Shown here: piece by piece, positions 26,497-34,479 of the stretch | How positions within the stretch are numbered: position 1 is the stretch's first letter | Layout of the letters: each line of letters begins with the position of its first letter | Assembly (NCBI GenBank): GCA_023300545.1 | Contig: JALZVT010000063.1 | Span: 1 to 46,377, forward strand | Reading direction: 5' to 3' | From: Pseudomonadales bacterium | Lineage (GTDB): Bacteria > Pseudomonadota > Gammaproteobacteria > Pseudomonadales > Azotimanducaceae | Length of the DNA: 46,377 bases | Notes under the pieces: model-generated | The model's database searches: none | What the model was told of the DNA's origin: nothing | The model's input: the letters and a program-made list of their open reading frames with translations, nothing else | Program-made: the position numbers and the translations under genes

Positions 26497-27291
26497 ATGT
26501 GTGGGCGGCTCAATGTCACTGATGATCCGTTGACCCAGCTGTTGATGGATGCTTTTGGAATAACGGCCGTTGTGGAGACTAATCATAATCTTGCGCCCAC
26601 CCAGTCTCTGTTGGTGGTGCGAGCTACTCCGGCGGGGGAATACGACTCGGCTGTGATGCGTTGGTGGCTTACGCCGTCGTGGTCGAAGACCGTGAATACA
26701 AAATACAGCCTGTTTAACGCCAAGTCGGAAACGTTGGCTGAAAAGCGTTCGTTTGCTCTGCCGTTTCGGACGCGGCGTTGTTTAGTGCCGGTCACTGGCT
26801 ATTACGAATGGCAGACGCAACAACGGCAGAAGCTGCCGTTTTATGTGCGCTCTACTGACAATCAAGGGTTGCTGCTGGCGGGGCTGTGGGACAGTTGGAG
26901 TGACCCGGCCAGTGGGGAAACTATTGAAAGCTGCACCATTGTGACCGCTGCTGCGCACGAGAACTTGCAGCCACTACACCACCGACAGCCCGTTTTCTTG
27001 AGTAGTGAAGAGGCAAAAGCCTGGCTCGAGCCCGATGCTGATCCTGACCAGCTTATTCCTTTGTTCGCGTCGCATCTGCCGGTGCCGCTCGCAATTGATC
27101 CGGTATCGACCTACGTCAACAATGCGCGCCAGAAGGACGCGCGAGCGTTTACGCCCATTGGCGACTCGTTTTATGTGAGCGGTGAGCAGGCGAGCGACAC
27201 ACTGGCGCAGTTGTTGGTTGAGCAGACCAAGCAACGACGCGAGACGAGGCCTTTCAAGGCCGTGAACAGAGATTTTTTTGAGGATAACTAA
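26497..27291 (+). CDS. SRAP-domain protein (YedK/HMCES family)
   Basis: A 264-residue SRAP protein that protects abasic sites in single-stranded DNA by forming a thiazolidine crosslink. The required MCGR start is present, so Cys2 becomes N-terminal after Met removal. Asn74 in FNAKSET, Glu104 in TGYYEW and the His161/His162 pair in LHHRQPVFL match the YedK active site. The ATG directly follows the creD stop and a 150-residue protein gene follows 4 nt after its own stop. The three genes form a tight operon, giving a possible link between envelope stress (creD) and DNA-damage tolerance (inference). Confidence 0.93.
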   Translation: MCGRLNVTDDPLTQLLMDAFGITAVVETNHNLAPTQSLLVVRATPAGEYDSAVMRWWLTPSWSKTVNTKYSLFNAKSETLAEKRSFALPFRTRRCLVPVTGYYEWQTQQRQKLPFYVRSTDNQGLLLAGLWDSWSDPASGETIESCTIVTAAAHENLQPLHHRQPVFLSSEEAKAWLEPDADPDQLIPLFASHLPVPLAIDPVSTYVNNARQKDARAFTPIGDSFYVSGEQASDTLAQLLVEQTKQRRETRPFKAVNRDFFEDN

Positions 27292-27294
27292 TAC

Positions 27295-27747
27295 ATGCTG
27301 ATTGGGACAGGGAGTTGGACTGGCCGGGGCCGATTTCTATATCAGGGGCAAAGCTTGGGCAACGTTTTTGAGCTGAGTTTTGAATCTTCGCGCGATGCCC
27401 ATGGTGAACACCTTGAAGGTTCGTTGCAGCCTGAAGGTGGTGCGGTGAGCGAGTTTGCGATGCACATTGTCGAGGACGAAAACGGTACTTTTGTGGTGAC
27501 TGCCTCTGGCATGAGCCAGCAACTGGAAGGCATAGCCAAGCTCGAGAGTGAGCCTAACCTTGCGATGCTGTGGTCAGAAGATGGTGCGTCGATGGCGAGC
27601 GTGGCTTTTTTTAGCACCAGCCGTGGGCTCGGTTGTCGAGGGTTTCACCGCCGACCGGTCGGGGTGCTGACCTGGGAGTTAGTGCTCGCGCCCAACAAAC
27701 CTGTCAACCGCGGCAACAATGTGGTGAGCCTTCAGCGACGTAGGTAA
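27295..27747 (+). CDS. Conserved protein of unknown function
   Basis: A 150-residue soluble protein without signal peptide or membrane segment. It opens with GTGSWTGRGRFLYQGQSLG and appears all-beta (alternating short strands), perhaps lipocalin-like. It lies 4 nt after the SRAP gene and is surely co-transcribed with it. I do not recognise the family. The last codons (LQRRR) and the stop are in a 23-bp tandem repeat. Confidence 0.75.
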   Translation: MLIGTGSWTGRGRFLYQGQSLGNVFELSFESSRDAHGEHLEGSLQPEGGAVSEFAMHIVEDENGTFVVTASGMSQQLEGIAKLESEPNLAMLWSEDGASMASVAFFSTSRGLGCRGFHRRPVGVLTWELVLAPNKPVNRGNNVVSLQRRR

Positions 27748-27796
27748 AGAGCCTTCAGCGACGTAGGTAAAGAGCCTTCAGCGACGTAGGTAAAAA
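27728..27796. repeat. 23-bp tandem repeat, three copies, over the stop codon
   Basis: Units at 27728-27750, 27751-27773 and 27774-27796 are identical except for one base near the end of the third. Each contains GACGTAGGTAAA, so TAA occurs at 27745, 27768 and 27791, one per reading frame. The array spans the whole gap between the convergent 150-residue protein gene and the TetR gene. Confidence 0.97.
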
Positions 27797-28546
27797 TTAC
27801 CTTATGTAAGGCGTCACAGTGAGCCGAATCTGCGCACTGATGGCGCTGAGTATCTGGGGTCGATTCACTGATTCGTTCACCAGATAGCGCATAAGAGTCG
27901 CATCGAGCAGGCTGTACACCACATCTGCCAGAGTGTCGCTGTCGATGTGCGGATCAAGCTCGCCATTGGCTTGGCTGCTCGATAGGAGCTCCCTAAACTT
28001 GTTCAAAGCTTGTTCGTCGAGCAGCGCCAAGAAACAGCTGTGATGTGTGGTCGCTTTTAACAGTTCGGCGCAAACCTCCTTCCATAGATGACGTTCATCT
28101 GGCGCGATCACGTCTATGTAGTCTTTGGCCAGTTCCCGCAATCTATTACTGAGGGGCTGGTCGGAGTGCAAAGTCTCGAGAGTGCTGCGTTGTAGCTTTG
28201 ACAGGTCTTGTGTTAGCAGCTCCTGCAGAATGAGTCCCTTGGTGGGGAAGTAGTTGTAGAGGGTTTGGTAAGACATGTTCGCCGCGTCTGCAACGTCACG
28301 CATTTTGGTTTCTGTGTAGCCCACGGTGTTTATGAGCTGTTGTGCACGCTGCAAAATCAGATTGCGCGCCTTCGCCTTTTTTTGCTCGCGTAGCGAGTCT
28401 TTGGCCAGTTGCGCGGGTTGAACGCCGGGCTCGATGGCGTTTGATGAAGGTTGGGTGACGGGGCTTGCTGAGTCACTCACAGTGGGTTCGGTGGGGGTAT
28501 CAGTAGAGCTGCCAGTAGAACTGCCAGTGATGGTGCTGGTGGTCAT
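27797..28546 (-). CDS. TetR-family transcriptional regulator
   Basis: A 249-residue regulator. The TetR helix-turn-helix is at about residues 62-108 (GYTETKMRDVADAANMSYQT followed by LYNYFPTKG). It is followed by a helical ligand-binding domain whose end carries QILSAISAQIRLTV. It has an unusual N-terminal extension of about 50 Ser/Thr/Pro-rich residues that is probably disordered. The ATG at 28546 with AGGAAGG upstream makes the extension credible. A 12-bp palindrome, TGGTATTTACCA (28713-28724), and a weak TTGCAG/TACAGT promoter (28690-28662) lie upstream. The ligand and targets are unknown. Confidence 0.88.
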   Translation of the reverse strand: MTTSTITGSSTGSSTDTPTEPTVSDSASPVTQPSSNAIEPGVQPAQLAKDSLREQKKAKARNLILQRAQQLINTVGYTETKMRDVADAANMSYQTLYNYFPTKGLILQELLTQDLSKLQRSTLETLHSDQPLSNRLRELAKDYIDVIAPDERHLWKEVCAELLKATTHHSCFLALLDEQALNKFRELLSSSQANGELDPHIDSDTLADVVYSLLDATLMRYLVNESVNRPQILSAISAQIRLTVTPYIR

Positions 28547-28712
28547 GCGCCTTCCTATCCTTGCCCTTGATCATTCCTTTGGGTGACTCTCGCGGGTTAA
28601 GTCGCTGAGTGTTCTAGGAGATACTGGCCGGTAAAGCGTTAAAAAATGTACGTCGCGGGGCACTGTATTGGGTATGTTGCCAGACTGCAATCTGCTTGCG
28701 CTGTCTTTTAGC

Positions 28713-28724
28713 TGGTATTTACCA
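28713..28724. promoter_or_regulatory. Palindrome upstream of tetR, possible operator
   Basis: TGGTA-TT-TACCA is a perfect 12-bp palindrome in the 251-bp gap upstream of the TetR gene. It may be the operator of this TetR protein. The rest of this gap also holds a GCTCCC/GGGAGC hairpin at 28757-28771, which may mark the 3' end of the upstream minus-strand gene. Confidence 0.3.
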
Positions 28725-28797
28725 ATAAAAAACCTACGCAAGTGATTGTATGTTCAGCTCCCGATGGGAGCATGGTGGTGCATAACCGGAATCAGAT

Positions 28798-29988
28798 CTA
28801 TTGGCGCTGAGACCGGTTGCCACGTTGCGAGGTGTTGCGCCGACTGCGGTCTGTGGTTTGTGCGCGCCGACCAAGGGCTTGGCTTCTGCGTTGTTCGGTG
28901 CTGAGTTGCTGGCGCTCTTGTTGTTGCTGACGCTGTTGTCGTTGTTGTTGTTCACGCAGGGCACGCTGTCGCGCCTCCTGCCGGTTTCTTTCCCTGGACT
29001 GGGTTCGTGCCTGAGCTTGCTGCAGGCGCGACTGCAACTGTGCCTGCGCCGCTTGGTTGCGTTGGGCATCCCGTGGGAGTGGCGCGGCGGGCGTGCGCAC
29101 TACAGGCGCTGTGGTGCGATTCTGCTCGCGACTTGTGTCGACACGGTCACTCAAGCGCGGTGACGCTTCGATGGGCCGAGTGATGCGTGACCGACGCAGG
29201 TTACGGTAGCGTTCAAGGTCTCGCGAACGTTGCAAGCTTCTGCTTGTGCCGAAGCTCGAGTTGAAACTCAGGTGGCGACCGTAACGGTCGTAACAGCGAG
29301 GAGTGTGGCGGTGGGTGTGGCCGTATCCTGGGTTGAACTGAAATCGACTGCGTGAGTCGTTCAGCCAAAACCAATGGGCAGAGCGGCGGTTGTCGTTGTT
29401 GCTGCTCAACCAGCTGTAGGGCCAGGTGTCGTGACGCGAGCGAGAGTAAGGGCGGTAGTTGTCGTCTCTGCCTAACGTATAGCCGCGGCTTTCGTAGCGC
29501 GACTGGTAGTCGGCGCTATTGTCGTTGCGCGGTTCAAGAACCGCGGTGAGCGACGTGATGTTAATGCGATCTTCAATCAGCAAACGCCAAGACTTGTTGC
29601 TTTTGTGCGGTGCTTCAATGCGCAGCAGGCCTTCGTTGTTCGGCCCGGGCAAGGGAACGGGAGGTGTGACGTAGCGACCCACTTTCAGGCGAACTTCGCC
29701 GTCGTGTGTACTGCTGGCTTCCAGTTCGATCGCGCGAAGGTTGAATTCTTCGACATCGATGTAGGTGTTGTCTGTAATCAAGGAGCTGAGGATGAGCTCA
29801 CCGTTTCTAAACGACGCCTGGTCTAGCGGAACATCAACGCGCAATACGTCGAGTTCGGCTGCTGTGTTTGCTTCGGCTGCGGCTGAAAAAACGCAGGCGG
29901 TCAGAACGCCCACCTGCAGAATAAAGCCACTCCATAGCTGGGAGGGCAGAACAGAATGTAACAGAGAGTTTACAGTTGAGGTGGCCAA
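28798..29988 (-). CDS. Exported protein with a highly basic Arg/Gln-rich C-terminus
   Basis: A 396-residue protein with a signal peptide (cleavage near AAAEANTAAE, about residue 40). A small beta domain (about 45-155) contains RVDVPLDQASFRNGEL and LRAIELEASSTHDGEVRLKVG. The Arg/Ser/Tyr-rich middle includes GYGHTHRHTPRCYDRYGRH. The C-terminus (about 300-396) is almost wholly Gln, Arg, Glu and Ser, and should be a long basic helix or disordered tail. I do not recognise the family. The strongly positive tail suggests binding to nucleic acid, polysaccharide or lipopolysaccharide in the envelope (inference). The coiled-coil membrane protein gene lies 101 bp upstream on the same strand. Confidence 0.75.
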   Translation of the reverse strand: MATSTVNSLLHSVLPSQLWSGFILQVGVLTACVFSAAAEANTAAELDVLRVDVPLDQASFRNGELILSSLITDNTYIDVEEFNLRAIELEASSTHDGEVRLKVGRYVTPPVPLPGPNNEGLLRIEAPHKSNKSWRLLIEDRINITSLTAVLEPRNDNSADYQSRYESRGYTLGRDDNYRPYSRSRHDTWPYSWLSSNNDNRRSAHWFWLNDSRSRFQFNPGYGHTHRHTPRCYDRYGRHLSFNSSFGTSRSLQRSRDLERYRNLRRSRITRPIEASPRLSDRVDTSREQNRTTAPVVRTPAAPLPRDAQRNQAAQAQLQSRLQQAQARTQSRERNRQEARQRALREQQQRQQRQQQQERQQLSTEQRRSQALGRRAQTTDRSRRNTSQRGNRSQRQ

Positions 29989-30089
29989 TGCAGGTCTCCT
30001 GAATCATCGAAGCGCGATCAGACTAACTGGTTCGGGCTGAACTCAAGATGAACCTCTCTGTCTGTCAGGTCAAACCGTCATCGCAGTGA

Positions 30090-30944
30090 TCAGGATGCGG
30101 ATTGGCCACCTAACAGTTGTGGCTGCTCTGAACTTGCCGCAGCGTCCTGGTTGTCGGCTTCGCCGCGCAAAACTTCTTCCAGTAGTGCAAGGCCCGATGC
30201 CTGGTTTTGTTGGCCAGAGACGTTGGCTTCTAGTTTACCGACTCGATCCAACCAGTACTGCAGTTCGGATTCCATCTCTTGCATGCGAGAGTTCAGACGG
30301 TCAACTGTGCCGTCGGCCGCAGCTTCTGCGGTGCCGTTTTGGTCTTCGGTGTCTAGTAGTTGACTCGTGGCAAATGCGGCTGTTGCTGGGATAGCCTGGC
30401 CGTTAGATGCCTCTGCGACGTCAGTGGCTAGCTCGGACGACAACGTTTGCGGTGTGTTTTGGGAGTCCAGTTCTTCGTTGGTTGAGCGCTGCATGGCGAG
30501 TTGTTCTTTCATGCCGGCAACGTTGTTTTCTACGTTCTCGGTTTTCAGCAACAGTGCCTTATTGCGCTTCATCCATTTTGCTTGTTCCACCTGCAGCTGC
30601 TGCACTTTGATTTTGCGTGAGCGAAGCGCTTGGGCAAGTTCACTGGTGAGCGCGGTAGTTTCGTTTAATGCGGTTGTCAGTTCGCGAATCTCGCCTGACT
30701 TTTCCTGCAATTCGCGCTCTGCAAGTGGAATGCTTGCAGCTTCTTCATCGAGCCGTTGCTCGAGTTGCTTGAGGCGAACACGCTGTCCTTTCAGTTTAAA
30801 TTTGTTGTCTGAGAGGGCGTGCACTTTCTGCTCAATTCGTTCGACCTTATGCGCCGATATAAGGCCAGAAAGCCAAATTCCGGCTAAACAGCCGGTTAGA
30901 ACGCCCACGATAAATGAGGCAAACGTGTAAAGATCGATATCCAT
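30090..30944 (-). CDS. Membrane-anchored coiled-coil protein
   Basis: A 284-residue protein with one N-terminal membrane helix (FASFIVGVLTGCLAGIWLSGLI, quoted here as the core VGVLTGCLAGIWLSG, about residues 12-30). A coiled coil of about 150 residues (about 35-180) is rich in Glu, Lys, Leu and Gln. A second short coiled coil lies at about 215-245, and the tail is acidic and Ala/Ser-rich. The topology suggests a cytoplasmic coiled coil (few positive residues before the helix). No family is recognised; scaffolding is possible. It lies upstream of the exported basic protein. A duplicated hairpin module precedes its start. Confidence 0.72.
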   Translation of the reverse strand: MDIDLYTFASFIVGVLTGCLAGIWLSGLISAHKVERIEQKVHALSDNKFKLKGQRVRLKQLEQRLDEEAASIPLAERELQEKSGEIRELTTALNETTALTSELAQALRSRKIKVQQLQVEQAKWMKRNKALLLKTENVENNVAGMKEQLAMQRSTNEELDSQNTPQTLSSELATDVAEASNGQAIPATAAFATSQLLDTEDQNGTAEAAADGTVDRLNSRMQEMESELQYWLDRVGKLEANVSGQQNQASGLALLEEVLRGEADNQDAAASSEQPQLLGGQSAS

Positions 30945-30950
30945 GGACTA

Positions 30951-31135
30951 CTACTCTGTTCGGTCTGGCATTTGCTGGTTCCGCCTAGTTTGGTGGGACG
31001 CAGCAGCTGATTCGGAATCAGGTTAGCAAGAAGCGTTGGTTGCTACTCTGATCTGTCTGGCATTTTTTGTTGCTAGTCCCGCCGAATCTGGTGGGATGCA
31101 GCAGCTAACTTGCGATCAGATTAGCAACGCTTGGT
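30951..31135 (+). repeat. Imperfect tandem duplication of a two-hairpin module
   Basis: Two units of about 92 bp begin with CTACTCTG at 30951 and 31043. Both contain a hairpin made of a CCGCC arm and GGTGGGA with unrelated 6-nt loops, then GCAGCAGCT and a second stem, GCTGA/TTAGC in the first copy and GCTAA/TTAGC in the second. Changes between copies keep pairing on the plus strand through G-U and A-U swaps, but would break it on the minus strand. The gap lies between the coiled-coil gene and the ycaQ-like gene. Confidence 0.8.
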
Positions 31136-31201
31136 GTTCGACTGAACAGGCAGTTTGCAAGGGTATTGTTCGTTAAAAATGTGACGTTGTGCAGAGTTGT
31201 G

Positions 31202-32446
31202 TTACGTCTCGGCTGCTAGGTTGTTGCGAGCGTCGCTCAGCGCGTTGTCTAACAACTCGTTCGCAGGGCCATGGTTGCCCCGGCGATTCTTCGGGTCGAG
31301 TTGAACTTTGCGTGCGCCGTTGAAACGAGCAAATTCAAGTAGCTCTTGAGCCACGTCGACCATGACGACTTGCGGGTCGATATGGTCTTCCCAAAATAGC
31401 CGTTTAACCTCAAAAACCCGGGTCTTTCTGTGCACTTTGCAATCCATTCGGCCAATGAACTGGTTGCCCAGTAAAACCGGTAGGGTGAAGTAGCCGAATT
31501 TGCGTTTACCTTCGGGCACATAGCATTCAAGGCTGTAATCGAAACCGAAACAGGCTTTCAGGCGATCTCGTTGGATAACAAGGTTGTCGAACGGTGACAG
31601 CAGACAGGCGCGACTGGATTGCGCGGCACTGGAGCGTTGGGATGCGTTAGCAAGCTGTCCGACATCCAAGTACCACCGTTGGCCGCTGACCTCGTGGAGT
31701 TCTAAGATCTTGTCGCGCACGCGCTCGGCCAGCACGTCAGCCACAGCAGCTCGCAACTCACGACCGCGTAACTGATAGGTGAAAGACGCTTCGGGTGATG
31801 ATCCCCAGCTGCGCAGTTGCGTATCAACGAGATAGGTCGCGTAGTCGAGTTGGGATGGGAACCGGGTGTCGATATGGTCTGGCAGTACGCGTTCGCGCAA
31901 GTCGTAGCGCTTTTGAAAACCCTGGCGGCCGGTAATCATCAGATCACCCTGCATGAATAACTGTTCCAGGGCGTGTTTTGTTGGTTTCCAGTCCCACCAA
32001 CCGCGCGTGGCTTTACTCTTGGACTCAAAATCACGCGACCGCAACGGGCCTTCAGCTTCGATGCGCTTCAACACCTTGCGCATGAGCTTGGTGTCGGTGC
32101 TACGTACCCAGCGTGTTTTACCTTCGCGCATTTCACGCATGCGAACTTGCGCGAAGCGATAGTCTCGCATGGGCAAGTACGCCGCTGCATGGGCCCAGTA
32201 TTCGAACACCGTCCGATCCTGAAGAGCGGTGTCGAGCATGCTGGTGTCGTAATCGGGTACCCGATTCCACAGGGTGTGATGGTGGGCCCGGGCAACCACG
32301 GAAATAGTATCTATCTGCAGGAAGCCCAGGCGGCCAATAACCTCGGCAACAGCGTCTTCGCCGGCCGCAAACTGGTCTCTAGCGGGTAAACCCTGGCAGG
32401 CAACGGCCAAGGCCTTCAAATCACTCATGGAAATACTCTGCATCAT
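31202..32446 (-). CDS. YcaQ-like winged-helix DNA glycosylase family protein
   Basis: A 414-residue protein of the HTH_42/YcaQ family. The diagnostic N-terminal segment FLQIDTISVVARAHHHTLWNRV contains the QxD catalytic motif of YcaQ (Gln and Asp in LQID). WAHAAAYLPM, RGWWDWKP, LMITGRQGFQKRYDL and LLSPFDNLVIQRDR follow in the expected order. Characterised YcaQ unhooks DNA interstrand crosslinks from nitrogen-mustard-type adducts by glycosylase action. Paired ATGs at 32446 and 32443 are possible starts, and the ATG of MSDLKAL (about 32428) is also possible. A 19-bp palindrome overlaps its probable -10. Confidence 0.88.
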   Translation of the reverse strand: MMQSISMSDLKALAVACQGLPARDQFAAGEDAVAEVIGRLGFLQIDTISVVARAHHHTLWNRVPDYDTSMLDTALQDRTVFEYWAHAAAYLPMRDYRFAQVRMREMREGKTRWVRSTDTKLMRKVLKRIEAEGPLRSRDFESKSKATRGWWDWKPTKHALEQLFMQGDLMITGRQGFQKRYDLRERVLPDHIDTRFPSQLDYATYLVDTQLRSWGSSPEASFTYQLRGRELRAAVADVLAERVRDKILELHEVSGQRWYLDVGQLANASQRSSAAQSSRACLLSPFDNLVIQRDRLKACFGFDYSLECYVPEGKRKFGYFTLPVLLGNQFIGRMDCKVHRKTRVFEVKRLFWEDHIDPQVVMVDVAQELLEFARFNGARKVQLDPKNRRGNHGPANELLDNALSDARNNLAAET

Positions 32447-32456
32447 CTATTCGGCA

Positions 32457-32475
32457 ATATAGTTGCGCACTATAT
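32457..32475. promoter_or_regulatory. Palindromic operator in the ycaQ-like promoter
   Basis: ATATAGT-TGCGC-ACTATAT is an inverted repeat with 7-bp arms. It lies 11 bp upstream of the paired ATG codons, and minus-strand TATATT at its left end could serve as the -10. It is probably a repressor operator; the regulator is unknown. Confidence 0.45.
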
Positions 32476-32492
32476 CGTTATTTATTCTGATT

Positions 32493-32514
32493 AAAAGTGC
32501 CGTAAAACACGGCA
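32493..32514 (-). terminator. Intrinsic terminator of ggt
   Basis: On the minus strand TGCCGT, a 5-nt GTTTT loop and ACGGCA form a 6-bp stem, followed by CTTTTAA. It begins 3 bp after the ggt stop and ends its transcript before the ycaQ-like promoter. Confidence 0.7.
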
Positions 32515-32516
32515 AA

Positions 32517-34310
32517 TCATGGGACTGCGATCACTACGCCCTCACGGCGAGGGTCTGCGGCCCCGGAAAGTCCCTGGGCGCTGGCTCGGATTAGGTGGAT
32601 TCCTGAGTTTTCGCCTTCTCGCTCTTGCACTGGATAACCGAGCGCCGCCAGCTCTTTGGCGATCTGCTTGCCCTCGTCGGTGGCGGTTTCGACTCGTACG
32701 TTGGTGCCTCTAGCCACAATATTTGGTGCAGACACTGATTCGGTGTCGGACAGATCCCAGCGTAGGGCGGCTAATAAAGATTTGGCGACATAGGCAATGA
32801 TGGAATTCCCCCCAGGTGACCCGGTTACCAGCGCCAACGAGCCATCTTTGGCAAATGCCATGACGGGAGACATAGACGATCGAGGTCGTTTTCCTGCAGC
32901 TGGGGCGTTCGCGTGAGCACGTCCGTCTGCGTCCCGGCGAAAGTCGGTGAGCTGATTATTCAGGAGGAAACCCTGCACAAATCGCGAGTTGCCAAAGGGG
33001 GCTTCGACGGATGCCGTCATCGCAACAGCGTTACCGTTTTTATCGATGATCGAAAAGTGCGTGGTGCTGCTGGTTTCTGTTGGGCGATCTGGGGCAAACC
33101 GACTCAGCATAGGTTGTGCTCGCAGCACAGCACCGGGGTCACCGGCAGTGGGTTCTTCATCGGGGGCGAAGCGCTGTTGTGCGCGGGCATCGAGATACCG
33201 TGGGTTCAGTAAGTCAGCCGAGGGAATATCGGCAAATTCCGGGTCGCCGATGTACTGATCCCGATCAGCATAAGCAAGCCGTTGGGCGTCAACAAAGGCG
33301 GTTATCTGTTCCAGTGCCGTTGGATCTTTGGGCACCAACATGTCGTACAACGCCACCATGCTCAGTGCAGCAAGCCCAGAAGATGGGGGCTGTACTGTGC
33401 AGAGTTTCTCTGCCCGGGTTTCATAGCAGACAGCGTCGCCGGCGGTTGCTGCATAGTTTGCAAGATCGGCAAGGCTGAGCTTGCCAGGTAGTGGTGCGCT
33501 GGTGGTTGCGCTGACTATCGCCTGCGCAATCGTGCCGGTGTAAAAGGCACTTGGCCCTTCCTTAGCAATGCGCGACAGTGTGTTGGCGTAATCTGGGTTG
33601 GTGCGCACAGTGCCAGCAGTCAACGGCTTGCCGTTTGGATAAAAGTACGCAGCAGCGCCAGGGTCTTCGTCGAGCCGGCCATATTGGGCGATGCGCGGCA
33701 GGAAGCCTGCCAGTCTCGGCGACACTTCAAACCCCTCACTGGCCAGTTGAATAGCTGCCGCAAACGGTGCCTGCCAGGGCAGTTGTCCGTGGCTATCGTG
33801 GGCGAGTTTGTACATCGCAATGCTGCCGGGCACACCGGTTGAAACCCCACCTTGCCAAGCTTCTCGGAAACCAATAGTGCTGCCATCCGCGGCCGCAAAT
33901 AGATTGCCGGTGGCCTGCTGAGGCGCACGCTCGCGACCGTTGTAGGCCGTGAGTTTGTTCGCGCTACGGTCAAACACCAACATGAAGGCGCCGCCGCCAA
34001 TGCCTGAGCTTTGCGGTTCTACCAGGCCGAGTACCGTGTGCGCGGCAATCGCCGCATCGACGGCGTGGCCACCGGCCTGCAGCACGTCTGCAGCGGCTTT
34101 GGCGGCGTAGGGATTGGCAGCAGAAACCATGCCGCCGTGCGGCCAGATGCTGGTGGCGACGCTCGCAGTGTTGCCCGGTGTGGCTGTTTTGGTGGAATCA
34201 GCCGATTGGGTATTGCAGGCGGCCAGCAGCACCGCGAGAGCGAGTGCGCCAAATTTGGGCAGCGGGTGGGCAGTGCGTCTAGTTTTCGCGCGAGGTAGCA
34301 AATGAACCAT
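32517..34310 (-). CDS. ggt: Gamma-glutamyltranspeptidase (lipoprotein form)
   Basis: A gamma-glutamyltransferase proenzyme of about 597 residues. It has a lipoprotein signal (KFGALALAVLLAAC, Cys at about 30) instead of a plain signal peptide. It then has ATSIWPHGGMVSAANPYAAKAA, here abbreviated to the family-typical MVSAANPYAA, and SSGIGGGAFMLV. The autoprocessing site is TTHFSIIDKNGNAVAMT, whose first Thr (about residue 415) becomes the N-terminal nucleophile of the small subunit. RPRSSMSPVMAF and GSPGGNSIIAYV are the substrate-binding segments. It cleaves glutathione and gamma-glutamyl peptides in the envelope. The open frame continues to 34394, but the ATG at 34310 fits the signal. It is divergent from hsp20. 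Confidence 0.92.
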   Translation of the reverse strand: MVHLLPRAKTRRTAHPLPKFGALALAVLLAACNTQSADSTKTATPGNTASVATSIWPHGGMVSAANPYAAKAAADVLQAGGHAVDAAIAAHTVLGLVEPQSSGIGGGAFMLVFDRSANKLTAYNGRERAPQQATGNLFAAADGSTIGFREAWQGGVSTGVPGSIAMYKLAHDSHGQLPWQAPFAAAIQLASEGFEVSPRLAGFLPRIAQYGRLDEDPGAAAYFYPNGKPLTAGTVRTNPDYANTLSRIAKEGPSAFYTGTIAQAIVSATTSAPLPGKLSLADLANYAATAGDAVCYETRAEKLCTVQPPSSGLAALSMVALYDMLVPKDPTALEQITAFVDAQRLAYADRDQYIGDPEFADIPSADLLNPRYLDARAQQRFAPDEEPTAGDPGAVLRAQPMLSRFAPDRPTETSSTTHFSIIDKNGNAVAMTASVEAPFGNSRFVQGFLLNNQLTDFRRDADGRAHANAPAAGKRPRSSMSPVMAFAKDGSLALVTGSPGGNSIIAYVAKSLLAALRWDLSDTESVSAPNIVARGTNVRVETATDEGKQIAKELAALGYPVQEREGENSGIHLIRASAQGLSGAADPRREGVVIAVP

Positions 34311-34398
34311 GGACTCAGAGTGCTCCGGTAAACCAAGTAGAAATGAATCTCGCCCACATAGTAGCGCGGCTTGGGGCAAAGAACTTTTTTTCAAGGTC

Positions 34399-34425
34399 TT
34401 TGAAAACAGGCTCTGGCATCCATCT
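34399..34425 (+). promoter_or_regulatory. Sigma32-like heat-shock promoter
   Basis: TTTGAAA (34399-34405) and TCCATCT (34419-34425) are 13 nt apart. Each differs by one base from the CTTGAAA and CCCATNT consensus. The predicted start lies about 45 bp before the Hsp20 ATG, which fits a heat-shock gene. Confidence 0.55.
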
Positions 34426-34479
34426 CTTGGGGGTCACTGGATTATTTCAGTTTGGAAAGAACCTTCAGGAGAAGTTGAT

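Noticed and set aside
30367-30930. Open frame of 187 codons antisense to the coiled-coil gene
   Set aside because: Cys/Ser-rich reading of the complement of a Glu/Lys-rich coiled coil; no ribosome-binding site.
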